64,000 nucleotides of DNA from Dasypus novemcinctus (Eukaryota > Chordata > Mammalia > Cingulata > Dasypodidae). The notes under the pieces are model-generated. The model was not told the DNA's origin. It searched no databases and worked only from the letters and a program-made list of their open reading frames with translations. Location: assembly GCF_030445035.2 (NCBI RefSeq), contig NC_080696.1:25991661-26055660 (forward strand). Direction: 5' to 3'. Shown here in pieces: positions 23,210 through 34,500 of this stretch (position 1 is its first letter; each line of letters opens with the position of its first letter). Both the position numbers and the translations under genes were made by a program.

Positions 23210-24382
23210 AAAATGGATGAAATAAGAACTGCCTTTTTGGTAATAACATTATATGTTAATGGATTAAACTCCCCAATGAAAAGACACAGACTGGCAGAAT
23301 GGATAAGAAAATATAAGCCATTTTAAGTTGTTTGTAAGAGACTCACCTTAGATCCAAAGATACCAATAAATTTAAAGTGAAAGGTGGAAAAAGGTTTTCC
23401 ACACATGCAGTAACCAAAAAAAAAAAAGCTGGGGTAGCTATACTAATATCAGATGATATAGACTTTAAAAGAAAAACTGTTATTAGAGACAAGGAAGAAC
23501 ATTACATATTAAAAAAAGGGATGATACAACAGGAAGAAATAACAGTCATAAACATATATACATCTAACCAGGATACCCCATGATTCATGAGGCAAACACT
23601 GGCAGTAGTTAAAGGGGAAATATGCATCTCTACAATAATAGTTGGAGACTTCAATAGACCACTCTCAGCATTGAATAGAACATCTGAACAGAAGATCAAT
23701 GAAGAAACAGAGAGCTTGAATAATATGATAAATAGACTAAACCTTATAGACATATACAGAATATTATACCCCAAAACAGCAGGATACACATTCTTTTCAA
23801 GTGATAATGGATCTTTCTTCAGGATAGATCATATGTTGGGTCATAAAACAGATCTCAATAAATTCCACAAAATTGAAAGTATACAAAGAACTTTCTCTGA
23901 TCATAACTGAATAAAGTTGGAAATCAATAGCAGAAAACATAGGGAAAATTCACATAAGTATGGAGATTAAACAACACACTTTTAAATAACCAGTGGGTTA
24001 AAGAAGAAATTTCAAGAGAAATAAATAAATATCTCAATACAAATGACAATGAAAATGCAACATATCACCGACTATAGGATGTTGTGAAGGCAGTTTTGAG
24101 AACAAAATTTATAACCCTCAATGTTTTCATTAAAAAAGAAGAAAAAGCTAAAATCAATGACCTAACTACACAGCTGGAGGAACTAGAAAAAGAACACCAA
24201 GCTAATCTCAAAGCAACTAGAAGGAATGTAATAACAAAGATCAGAGCAGAAATAAATGAAATTGAGAACAAAAATACAATACAGAAAATTAACAAGAACA
24301 AAAGTTAGTTCTTCATGAAAATTAACAAAATTGACAAACCCTTAGATAGCCTGGCTAAGAAAAAAAGAGAGAAGATGCAAAT
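23210..24382 (+). pseudogene. L1-C ORF2 endonuclease domain, broken
   Basis: The apurinic/apyrimidinic-type endonuclease is recognisable by a GDFN motif (about 23647-23658), an RIDH motif (about 23824-23835) and an SDHN motif near 23899-23910. The endonuclease nicks target DNA at TTTT/A-type sites during insertion. Stop codons at 23583 and 23908 and frame shifts break it. After 23910 the linker region runs on to the provirus insertion point. Confidence 0.82.
24377..24382 (+). repeat. Target site duplication of the class II provirus, left copy
   Basis: The six bases GCAAAT immediately precede the LTR start TGTTGG. The same six bases occur at 28058-28063 right after the other end of the insertion, and L1 ORF2 continues in register from there. 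Six base pairs is the usual duplication size for class II (beta-like) endogenous retroviruses. Confidence 0.9.
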
Positions 24383-24827
24383 TGTTGGAAACTGAGGCAC
24401 AGTGATCTCACAAGGAGAGATTTGCTGTTTCCATAGCTAAGCTTGCAACCTAAGGAATGCAGTAATTAAGAGTTCCTGGCAAACAGGATAAAGCTGTGAA
24501 AGGCTGAAAGAAAAGATGAGCAGATAACATTTGTGTAGTAAATAGAACACTTAAACTTTGTACCTTGAGATAAAAGTTTTTTAATTCCTTAGACTATGAG
24601 TAATGTTGATGGTTAACTGCTTGTTGCTGCTTCTATCCACATGGACTGGGGTATATATAGAGTCCCTTGTGAACAATAAAGATGTCTGATGAGTCTCCAC
24701 TCACAGACTCCCTGATCCTGATACCAGCTCTCTCATTCTATATTCTCTTTCTCTCTCTCTTTCTTTCTCTCTCTCTTTCTTTCTTTCTCTTTCTCTCTTT
24801 CTCTCTTTCTCTCTTTCTTTCTTTCTC

Positions 24828-24899
<72 letters not shown>

Positions 24900-24955
24900 T
24901 CACTCTCCCCCTTTCTCTCTCATTTCCAATACCCTTCTGGTCCAAATCTCCAACA
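24383..24955 (+). repeat. 5' LTR of the class II provirus
   Basis: The LTR starts TGTTGGAAACTGAGG and ends TCTCCAACA. It contains a TATA-like 'gtatatatag' (about 24652-24661), an AATAAA polyadenylation signal at about 24675-24680, and a long pyrimidine tract (24740-24910). The copy at 27539-27964 is the same LTR with a much shorter tract. Regulation is inferred only from these signals. Confidence 0.92.
24740..24915 (+). repeat. (CTTT)n/(CT)n pyrimidine microsatellite inside the 5' LTR
   Basis: About 170 bp of almost pure C and T: first mixed CT/CTTT, then an uninterrupted CTTT run at 24823-24901. The matching part of the 3' LTR (27890-27931) is only about 40-50 bp, so the tract expanded, or contracted, after integration. 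The long serine/phenylalanine/leucine open frame over it is an artefact. Confidence 0.95.
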
Positions 24956-24957
24956 TC

Positions 24958-24975
24958 TGGCACCCAACATGGGGC
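24958..24975 (+). promoter_or_regulatory. Primer binding site, tRNA-Lys(1,2)-like
   Basis: TGGCACCCAACATGGGGC lies two bases after the LTR end. It fits the 3' end of tRNA-Lys(1,2) with two apparent mismatches, both CpG-decay type (G to A). This is the primer class used by HERV-K/MMTV-type viruses and supports a class II assignment. Confidence 0.85.
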
Positions 24976-25708
24976 CTGAAGAAGTCAGTGAGTCTTCCAA
25001 ATCAGTATCAGGAACCATGGAAAAGACCTTGTCGAGGGTTGTATGTGATGGCCAAAGCAGTGTGACTTGAGTCTTCTTTTAGGTAAGTAACATTTTCTGT
25101 GAAGTCATCAGAGTAATGGGTAATTGAACTGGATTGTGGAAGAACATTTGCAAGTGTTAAAAACCTTGTTGAAAGCTAGTGGGGTGCCTATAAAAAGTTG
25201 TGAGTTAATAGAATTGTTTGTTTTAATATAAAAGCACTGTGGCTGGTTTCAGCCTCAGGGATGTAATTTCCAAGTTCAAAACAGTGGAAATGTGTAAAGA
25301 AAGCTTTACAAACAGCATATCAAAAAGTGGAATCCATTCCTTTATCTGTGTGGGCCTTGTGTCAGCAAATTGCTGCCACCTTAGATCCTTTACAATCAGA
25401 GGAAGATGATGGCATTATGGTACCAAAGGACCAATTGGAAAAGCTTTATTCATTTTAAATTTCCTTAATGTATATGATTCGATAATGCCTGCTGAATGGC
25501 ATTATGCATTGAATAAGTATAAAGAAAAGGTATTGTGTGACTCAGCTGAATATCAGCCAATATATTGGAAAGATGTATTAACTAATATTTCATAAAAGGG
25601 AAAGATTAAAGTATGGGGGTGAGGATATGTTCTTGTCATTACAGAAGACAGGGAATAAATTTGGCTGCCAGCTCAATGGATTAAACTGCAGATAGAGAAG
25701 AAAGAGAA
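24976..25708 (+). pseudogene. Collapsed gag-pol region of the class II provirus
   Basis: A leader with a strong splice donor (AG|GTAAGT, cut at 25082/25083) precedes an ATG at 25116 in the context of a myristoylated Gag start (M-G), stopped at the fourth codon. The following 300 bp resemble a matrix N-terminus, and the sequence then passes into what looks like the C-terminal end of integrase (about 25560-25700) just before env. Most of gag, all protease and nearly all of pol are gone. The deletion joint is probably near 25420. The remnant has many stops. Confidence 0.6.
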
Positions 25709-27361
25709 TTTTGACTATGATTTCTCCACCTGATCATGTTAATGGCAACTTTGGGTCATGCAGGTGAAAACCATACTTATTGGGTATATATTCATAACCC
25801 ACCTCTAGAACATACTCTAACATGGAGAGACCCATCATTTCCTGTATTTTTGAATAAAACACATGTGTTTTCTGGGCCTATAGATGACATACTACCCTTA
25901 AAACCTGATGAAGAAGGGAAGAAAATATATAATCTTACCCTTCCTTTTGATCATAGACCATTATGTATTGGAAAAAGTCCCTCTTGCATGCAAACAAAAA
26001 ATCAGACTATGTTATCATGAAAAGTAATGGTACCAAATTATTAATTACTTTTTTTCCCTCATATAACTCTTTCATAACTAAAAAGCAAAATTATAATGGT
26101 CCACCCCAAAAACCTGAAAAGAAAGAGGGATGGCAGGAATGCCATATAGGAAGAAGATCTGTCATTTTTAATGATTCCTATGGAATAGCATGGGAAAGTG
26201 CTCCTATGGAGAACCCCAAAGAATATAATGGCAGATTTATATGGTATGGGCATAACAACAAGGGCCAACGAGTTAGTAATATGCAATATCTTTTTGTCAG
26301 AATCTCTATTCTTGGGTGAAGAAGTGGTATATACTAACAATTTTACTATTTGGAAATGTAAAGGAAAATGGCTACCAACACCATGGATTAATGACACCTA
26401 TAATCTTAATATATATAAAAACTTATGGAAAGTATTTCTTGGAATTGCCCTTACTTATGAATGGATTGGTAATTAGTCAAACAGGTCAATATCTACAATT
26501 AAATCAAACCTATCAAATGAAAGCATGTGTCAGGGATCCTTTTGTATTCATTACTGGAAAAATAAATATAAATGATAATGCCTTGTTTTACAAAAATGGT
26601 GCCTTGTATACATGTCTGTCACAGAGTGTGTTGCAGGATGGAGACACTATCACAATGGCCAGAAGATGACAAGGTATATGGATTCCTGTCCAAATGAACT
26701 GAATATGGCAGTCATCACCTGAAAGTTAGCTATTGCTCCACATGGCACAAGAAATCCTGAAATGGACAAAAAGATCTGTTGGACTCCTAATAATTAGTAT
26801 AATGGAACTAATTGGAATCATTACAGCTGCTGCAACTGCTGCTGTCACTTTGCATGAGACTGTTCAGACTCAACAATACGTGCATGATTGGCATAAAAAT
26901 GCTAGTAATTTGTGGCATAGCCAAGAGCACATTGATGAACAGTTAAATAGTAGGGTTAATGATTTAGAATCAGCTGTTTTGCATATTGGAGATCAATTGT
27001 ATAATTTAAATTTGTTAAGGGAAGTGAAATGTGATTGGAATGAAAGCAACTTTTGTATTACTCCTCTTGCCTATAATTCATCTGATATAGAATGGAAAAA
27101 ATTAAGAATCATTTGTTAGGCCATAAAAGTAATATCTCTCTGGAAATAACTGAATTACAGAGGAAAATATTAGAAATGTCTCAAAATCAAATTCATGTAG
27201 CCAATGATAAGGATATTTTCTCAGCTATGATTTCACATATTACAAAATTTAAAACAATTAATTGGTGGAAATCACAGCATTTCCTGTCAGCTTTAGGAAT
27301 AGGGCTAATCATATTTTTTCTGTTGCTCATGATTCTCACCTGTGCTGGACAGTGCTTTTGA
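25709..27361 (+). pseudogene. env gene of the class II provirus, frameshifted
   Basis: The surface-unit region occupies about 25709-26700 in at least three alternating frames. The transmembrane unit follows: a hydrophobic fusion-peptide-like segment (about 26790-26850, alanine/isoleucine rich), a helical heptad region, a Cys-x6-Cys pair near 27030-27055, and a hydrophobic membrane anchor (27298-27345) close to the final stop at 27361. Order and spacing fit HERV-K/beta-like Env, which mediates receptor binding and membrane fusion. Breaks include stops at about 26018, 26319 and 26669 and a frame change at about 27092-27119. No coding function can be expected. Confidence 0.8.
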
Positions 27362-27519
27362 AGAAAATTGCAAAGCATAACAGCCATGGGACATGCAAAT
27401 AATCTGGTTCTAGCAAATGCACTTCAATAACTTCCCCTAGTCAAAGAGCTTGGCCAGTAGTCAATGATGGGTAAGACTCTCAGAGGAGGGCAGCCTAAGA
27501 CAGGCAAAGTCACCTTGAC

Positions 27520-27538
27520 TAAAACAAAGAGGGGGAAA
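27520..27538 (+). promoter_or_regulatory. Polypurine tract before the 3' LTR
   Basis: The purine run 'aaagagggggaaa' ends directly at the TG of the 3' LTR at 27539. It is the expected plus-strand primer site of reverse transcription. Confidence 0.8.
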
Positions 27539-27964
27539 TGTTGGAAACTGAGGCACAGTGATCTCACAAGGAGAGATTTGCTGTTTCCATGGCTATGGTC
27601 ACAACCTGAGGAATGCAGTAATTAAGAGTTCCCTGGCAAACAGGATAAAGCTGTGAAAGGCTGAAAGAAAAGATGAGCAGATAACATTTGTGTAGTAAAT
27701 AGAACACTTAAACTTTGTACCTTGAGATAAGATTTTTTTAATTTCTTAGACTATGAGTAATGTTTATTGTTAAGTGCATGTTGTTGCTTCTACCCACATG
27801 GACTGGGGTATATATAGAGTCCCTTGTGAACAATAAAATTGTCTGATAAGTCTCTACTCACAGACCCCCTGATCATAGCTCTCTCATTCTTTCTTTCTCT
27901 TTCTTTCTCTCTCCTCTTTCTCTTTCTTTCATTCCAAATACACTTCTGGTCCAAATCTCCAACA
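27539..27964 (+). repeat. 3' LTR of the class II provirus
   Basis: It begins TGTTGGAAACTGAGG and ends TCTCCAACA, collinear with the 5' LTR, but is shorter because of the shorter pyrimidine tract. Base differences from the 5' LTR (for example 'ggctatggtcacaac' here versus 'agctaagcttgcaac' there) show that the provirus is old. It is not followed directly by the target duplication; 93 further bases intervene. Confidence 0.92.
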
Positions 27965-28057
27965 TCTGATTCAATTACCATATTCCTTAAGTTGCAAGCA
28001 TAGCTATGGAAACAGCAAATCTCTCCTTGTGAGATCACGGTGCCTCAGTTTCCAACA
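27965..28057 (-). repeat. Extra inverted LTR end (U3 terminus) between the 3' LTR and the target duplication
   Basis: The 93 bases read, on the minus strand, TGTTGGAAACTGAGGCACCG and onward: the first roughly 90 bases of this provirus's LTR. The fragment ends exactly at GCAAAT (28058-28063). It carries GCTTGCAAC like the 5' LTR rather than GGTCACAAC like the 3' LTR. The first four bases (TCTG) equal the bases that follow the 5' LTR at 24956-24959. The inserted DNA therefore has U3 ends on both sides. Confidence 0.88.
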
Positions 28058-28063
28058 GCAAAT
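28058..28063 (+). repeat. Target site duplication of the class II provirus, right copy
   Basis: GCAAAT, identical to 24377-24382. L1-C ORF2 sequence continues directly ('aaataaatgaaataaaaaatg'). Confidence 0.9.
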
Positions 28064-31000
28064 AAATGAAATAAAAAATGAAAATGGGAACCTCACTACT
28101 GACCCCTCAGAAATAAGAGAGATCATAGGAGGATACTATGAACAACTTTAGGCTAAAAAACTAGATGATGTAGATGAAATGGAAAAATGCCTAGGAATGT
28201 ACAAACAACCTACACTGATGCTAGAAGATATAGAAGACCTCAAAAAAAAATCATAACTAAAGAGATTGAAACAGTCATCAAACAGCTCCCCAAAATGAAA
28301 AGCCCAGGGTAGACAGTTTCGCTGGTGAGTTCTACCAAGCATTCAAAGAAGATTTAATACCAATCTTCCTCAATCCTTTCCAAAAATTTGAACAAGAAAG
28401 AAAGCTACCAAACTCATTCTTTGAAGCCAATGTCAACCTAATACCAAAGCCAGATAAAGATATTACAAAAAAAAGAAAATTACAGACCCATTTTTCTAAT
28501 GAATACAGATGCAAAAATCCTTAAAAAAATACTTGCTAATCAAATCCAACAAAACATTGAAAGAATTATCCATCATGACTCAAGTAGGTTTTATACCAAG
28601 CATGCAAGGCTGGTTCAACACAAGAAAATCAATCAGCATAATACATCACATTAATAAATCAAGGAAGAAAAATAACATCTTCTTATCAATTGATGCAGAA
28701 AAGGCATTTGACAAAGTACAGCATCCTTTCTTGATAAAAATACTACAAAAAATAGGAATTGAAGGAAACTTTCTCAACTTGATAAAGGCCATATATGAAA
28801 AACCCACAGCTAACATTGTACTCAGTGGTTAAGACTAAAAGCTTTTCTGCTGAGATCAGGGAGAAGACAAGGATGCTGACTGTCACCACTGTTGATCAAT
28901 ATAGTGGTAGAGATTCTAACTAGAGCACTCAGGCAAGAAAAAGAAATAAAGGTCATCCAAATTGGAAAGGAAGATTAAAATTTTCACTATTCACAGATGA
29001 TATGGTTGTATATATAGAAAGTCCCAAAAAACTACAACAAAGCTGCTAGTGCTTATAAATGATTTCAGTAGAGTGTCAGGATACAAGATAAATATGCAAA
29101 ATTGAGTGGTGTTTTTGTACACTAATAATGCACAAACTGAGGGGAAGTCAGGAAAAAAATTCCATTTGCAATGGCAACTAAAAGAATCAAACAATTAGGA
29201 ATAAACTTAACCAAAGATGCAAAGCACTTGTATTCAGAAAACTATAATGCACTGCTAAAAGAAACTAAAAAAGACCTAAATAATTGGAAGAACATTCTAT
29301 GCTCATGGATTAGAAGACAAAATATCATTAAGATGTCGACGCTACCCAAATTGATATACAGATTCAATGCAATTCCAATAAAAATTCAACCAGCATTTTT
29401 AAGCAAATTGAAAACACAATGATCAAATTTATCTGGAAGGGTAAGAGGCCCCCAATAGGCAGAAACATTTTAAAAAGGAAAAGTGAAGTTGGAGGACTCT
29501 CATTTCCAGACTTTAAATCATATTACCTAGCTACAGTGGTAAAAACAGCGTGATAGTGGCATAAAAATAGATAAATAGACCAATGAAACCAAAATGATGG
29601 TTCAGAAACAGACCCTCACATCTATGGCCAAGTGATTTTTGACAAACCCATCAAGCCCTCCCAGTTCGGGCCAAACAGTGTATTCAACAAATGGTTTTGG
29701 GAGAACTGGAAGTCCATAGCCAAAAGAAAGAAAGAAGACCCCTATCTCACACCTTATACAAAAATTAACTCAAAATGGATCAAAGACCTAAATGTAAAAG
29801 GAAGTACATTAAAGTTTCTGGAAGAAAATGTAGGGAAATATCTTCAAGGCCTGGTCATAAGTGGTAGATTCTTAAACCTTGCACCAAAGGCACAAGTAAT
29901 GAAAGAAACATGGATAAATGGAACCTCCTCAAACTTAAACATTTCTGTGATTCAAAGGACTTCATAAAGAAGGTGAAAAGGTGGCCCAGTCAATGGGAGA
30001 AAATATTTGGAAACCACTTATCAGATAAGGGTTTGATTTCCATTCTATATAAATAGATCATACAACTCAACAATAAAAGAGCAAGCAATCCAGTTAAGGA
30101 AATGAGCAAAAGATTTAAATAGATATTTCTCCAAAGAGGAAATACAAATGGCCAGAAAGCATATGAAAAAATCCTCCATATAATTAGTTATTAGGGAAAT
30201 GCAAATTAAAACAACAATGAGATATCATCTAACACCATATAGAATGGCCATTATTAAAAAAAAACAGACACAGTAAGTGCTGAAGAAGATGGGGAGAAAT
30301 AAGAACACCCCTTCACTGGTGGTGGAAGTGTAAAATGGTGCAGCCTCTGTGGAAGACAGTTTGACAGTTCCTCAGGAAGCTAAATATAGAACTACCATAT
30401 GATACAGTAATTCCTCTACTAGGAATATATCCAGAAGAACTAAAAACTATGACACGAACAGACATCTGCACACCAATATTCATTGTGGTATTGTTCACTA
30501 TTGCCAAAAGATGGGAACAACCAAAGTGTCCATCCATCAATGAATGGATAAAGAAAATGTGTTATATACATACAAAGGAATTCTATGCTGTAGAAAGAAG
30601 AAATGAAATTGGGACATATGTGATAGCATGAATGACTATTGAAGACATTATACTAAATGAAGTAAGCCACAAAAGGACAAATATTGCATGGTATCATTAA
30701 TCTGAACTAAATACAAATAATAAACACATGGCATTACAACCTAGAGTATAGGTTATTAAGAGATAAGAGGAGGACTGTGAAGAACTATGGATGCTTAATG
30801 CATGTAGAAGTTTTAATTAACTTGATTGTAAAAGTGTGGAGATGGATAGAGTTGATAGTAACACGTTATAGTGAGTAGCATCTGGTTTACAAAGGGGATT
30901 GTGGCTGAAAAAGGTAGTCTGGGAAAGTAAATGTGAATAGAAAGGAAGGTAAAGAACAATCTAAGGAGTGAATAACACAGTGAATCCAGAGGCAGTTGAG

Positions 31001-31640
31001 AATTTTGGTTAAGGGTACAAATGCAAGATAGTCTTTCTGTCAGCTACAGCAGATGTACATCACTATTGCAGGGTGATGGGAATATGGGGAAGCATGGGAA
31101 AACTACAATTGGTTGACCTTTAGACTGTGGTTAACAGCAATACTATAATATTCTTGCATCAATGCCTATGCTGTACTGTGTTGATAATGGAGGCATATGG
31201 AAAAAGTGTGCCAAATGTATACTATGGACCATGATTGGTGGTAATAGTCTAATGATATTGTCTCATAATCTGTAACAACTGTTCCATAAGGATGTACAGT
31301 TGTATGGGAAATCTACATATCTGTATGACTGTTTTGCAAATTCACAATATCTGTAACAAAATATATTTTTAAAAAAATAGTATGGGTTGGGGGGAAATTA
31401 CACCAAATGTAAGATAAGGACTACAGTTGGTAGTAATATTTTGATGATGCTCTTGCATAGTTTGTAACAAATGTTTCACAACATGCAAAGAGTTGGTGGA
31501 GGGGTGGTGTATGAGACCCCTGTGTGATGTTATGCATGTTTATTTTGTAAATTCACAATCTTTACTATACACGTATTGTTTATGTGTGCTCATGTATGCA
31601 TGATATATGTCAATAAAAACTTTTAAAAATTGAAAAATGA
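28058..31640 (+). mobile_element. L1-C, second piece (ORF2 reverse transcriptase to 3' end)
   Basis: ORF2 resumes in register after the provirus. The reverse transcriptase region is recognisable: 'SIDAEKAFDKVQHPF' in the frame at about 28690-28734, and an F-T-D-D catalytic box (normally F-A-D-D) near 28990-29001. ORF2 continues to a cysteine-region and stop near 30650, followed by a 3' UTR (30.65-31.62 kb) with two tandem units and an A-rich end at about 31620-31640. Frameshifts at about 28258, 28830 and 28978 and several stops inactivate it. Confidence 0.88.
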
Positions 31641-31833
31641 AAAAAGTGCTAAAATGACTTAACTGCATACCTGGAGTAACTGGAAATGTAACAACAACTT
31701 AATCCCAAAACAAGCATAAGGGAGGAAATAAAGATTAGAGTAGAATTAAATGAATTTGAGAATAAAAAACTGAAAAATTATAAAGCCAAAATCTGGTTCT
31801 TTGAAAAGATTAATAAAATTGACATCCCTCAGC
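31641..31833 (+). mobile_element. L1-D, second piece (ORF2 linker)
   Basis: The sequence continues L1-D from 22087: 'aaggaagaaa' on the left and 'gtgctaaaatgacttaactgc' on the right give the L1 ORF2 order (compare 24140-24345 in L1-C). It breaks off at about 31833, where the ERV-L LTR starts. Confidence 0.78.
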
Positions 31834-32209
31834 ATTATGGTTCAGCTAATGTGTCCACTCAGCCAGGTAATTGTGCCCAGCTGTTAAATCAAGCAAGCAC
31901 TTGGGTAATTGTAAACACAACTTTGGGCTTTAGTCATCAATGAGTTTACTGCATAGATGGCTGGTTATATCTACATCAACCAGGGAGATTGTCTTCAGCA
32001 ATGTGTGACTTATCCAATCAGCTGAATGCCTTCAAAGGGGAAGTGATTTCAGCATTCAGAGGGACTATGCCAGCTTGTGGGTTGCAACATGCCTGTGGAA
32101 CCTGGACTTTTGTATTCCCATGGTCGTGTGAGAGACTGTTATAAAATGCCATACTATTTACAGATATCTCCTTTTAATTCTGTTTCCCTAGAAAACCCTG
32201 ACTAATACA
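31834..32209 (+). repeat. 5' LTR of the ERV-L provirus
   Basis: It matches the LTR at 40730-41170 and the solo LTR at 7758-8203. The start is worn ('tatggttcagctaatg' for 'tgatggttaggctaatg'), the end ACTAATACA is intact, and about 70 bp are missing from the middle near 32070-32090. It sits in L1-D. Confidence 0.8.
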
Positions 32210-32212
32210 GTT

Positions 32213-32230
32213 TGGTACTGGTAAGGGTCA
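32213..32230 (+). promoter_or_regulatory. Primer binding site, tRNA-Leu-like
   Basis: TGGTACTGGTAAGGGTCA follows the LTR end by three bases. It resembles, with several mismatches, the tRNA-Leu-complementary site of ERV-L elements. Location supports the call more than sequence does. Confidence 0.5.
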
Positions 32231-34500
32231 TTGAGGAAAATCTTAAATATGAAATTTCTGTGGTGGTTCTGAGAGACATGAAATGGGCTGTTTTAATTGG
32301 GCTCAGGAGCACTAATGACTCCATTTCCATTAATGAAGAGGTCACTAAAATTCCATGGCCTAAGTTGGCAATGATGATACTCAAAATATCATCACTGGAA
32401 TCCCCTACTTCCATGGTTACAAAAGGCAAGAATCTGGGTGAGAGTGCTTTCAGCAACGCAGCAGAGATTTATGGAGTCAAGAGTTATAATGATGTTGGCT
32501 AACTCTTTCTAGATACTCTGGATACAGTTATAAAAGGAAGAGATGAGCTAAAGACTTCATATTTGTAACTCAAATCCAGCATGAATAATGTGAAAATTTC
32601 TATGTGCACTCTGACAGAAAATCTTTTTTCCTGCAACCACAGGCTTGAGATATCTGAGAACCAATCTCAGACTCCCATTGTATGAATAGCAGAGTTACAA
32701 AGGAAACTAAAATTTGAACTGCGCAGGATTTCCGCAGTTAAGGTGAAGGCATGGATTTGAAAGGAGTGGAGCCCTGAGTATTGGGGTGGAGATTTATGGG
32801 ATGATGATAATATTGGTGGGGACATTGGAAACCTAAATTTGGCTGATCCTTTACCAGATAAACCTACAATGGGCTGCCCTTTTGAGGCCATATCTTGTCA
32901 ACCTTGTCTTATCCAATCTCCAGCTTACCCCAGGATTTTGGACCTACTTCCAGCTCTGAGGTGGGTACCAGCCAAACTCCAGCATGCACTGCCCAGCCTC
33001 TGGCCTGCCCTGAACAATCTGCCTTCCAACACTTGCCTGAAATGGTTAATCCTGTCTCACCAGAAGAAAATGCAAAGGAATGCCCCGAGGTCATTAGCTT
33101 TCAAGATATTTCTAGTTCTTCTCCTTACCCACCTCCATCACCCACCTTTCTTCAAGACCTATTACTAGACTAAATCATAACAAGTCCCAGAGGTGAAATA
33201 CCAAGTGTGATCCATGAGGACGTATGCTATATTCTGAAAGAACTGCATGAGTTTTCTAACTTATATAGAAAAAAAATTGGCAATATCTGTGGGAATGGAT
33301 ACTAAAGTATGGGATACTGGTGAAAGGAATATAAATTGGGATCACACTGAATTTATTGATATGGGCCCACTAAGCATAAATTCTCTATTCAACACTGTAG
33401 CTTGGAGGGTAAGAAATTGCTCTTACATTTTGTTCAGGTGACCGAAACATGGAATAAAGAGGACCTCACATGTCTGAGGTTGGAAGGTCCAACTTGCCTG
33501 GTTTGCAGTAGAAGAGGGGATTTAAAGGCTTAGAGTAATTGGAATGGTAGAACGGATTTACCATTTAAGACCTGTCCATCCACCCTCTGAAAGTACAAAG
33601 GACATTTCTTTAACCAGGACTGTGAGGAATAAACTTGTAAGAGTAACTCTATCTTCACTGAGGATCACTCTAGTTGCCCTTCTCAGTAATCAAGCTATTA
33701 CTGTAGTAGGAGCTGTGATGGATTTAGAATCCTTACACATTATGAGGTTGATTGGAACTCAGTTTGGTGAAAGTGAAGAATCAGCAGTTAATTATCAAAT
33801 GCAAGATAGGTGTGACTACTGTAATGAAAGGCAGATTCAAAGTAGCACTAAAAATAGTCTGAGTAGCTAGAGTTATGGAATTGGCTAATAGATTGTGAGG
33901 TACCTAGAAATGCAATAGAGGGGGAGTCTACTAATTTTATTCTGCATCTGTATAAGCAGAGGAATTCTATGTCATGTGATCAAAGCCCTAAATCAAATTA
34001 CAGAGACATAGAATCATGAACACTAATCAATGCCCAGAGTTGAGATAGTCCTCACACCCAGAACCCCTTGAATGAGAAGTCTAGGAACCTTAGGGGAAGG
34101 GTCCTTTTAAATGTCAAAAATCTGTACTCTGAATCTACCAACCATCTTTACCCAATGAAACCTACAGCATTTACCAGAGTAACTGAGCACTGGGATGAAG
34201 GAAATGATCATTTTGGAGATTATTATACATTTGCTCAGAAATGACATGAATTCCAGGAGACCTGAAACATCACTGTTGTCCACCAGTCACAGTAGGGGCT
34301 TATGGAGGTAATTTGATTGATGGAATCTTAGCTAAGGTCCATCTCACAGTGGGTTCAGTGAGTCTCTAGACCCATTCTGTGGTTATTTTCCCAGTTCCAG
34401 AATGCATAATAGAAATAGACATATACAGTAATGGGCAGAATACCAGTATTGGATCCCTGACTTGTGGAGTGAGGACTATTATGGTTAGAGGGCCAAGTGG
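32231..34500 (+). pseudogene. ERV-L gag region, degenerate
   Basis: About 2.3 kb lie between the primer site and the recognisable pol. Short open stretches on the plus strand (32212-32502, 32839-33173 with a proline/serine-rich segment, 33544-33870) are in changing frames. No zinc knuckle was seen, in line with the ERV-L family, whose Gag lacks a clear one. I assign gag by position only. Confidence 0.5.

Larger units (their letters stand above)
22088..24382 (+). mobile_element. L1-C, first piece (5'-truncated at ORF1, into ORF2)
   Basis: L1-C starts at the position matching 10512 of L1-A, so its 5' UTR is missing. It has ORF1 (22.10-23.15 kb), a short spacer, and ORF2 from about 23.21 kb. 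It is split at 24382/28058 by the class II provirus. Downstream it continues to 31640. It is inserted into L1-D, whose sequence stops at 22087 and resumes at 31641. Confidence 0.88.

Noticed and set aside
24682-25065. Open frame of 127 codons rich in serine, phenylalanine and leucine, and its antisense KERKKERK frame
   Set aside because: Both are translations of the (CTTT)n microsatellite in the LTR.
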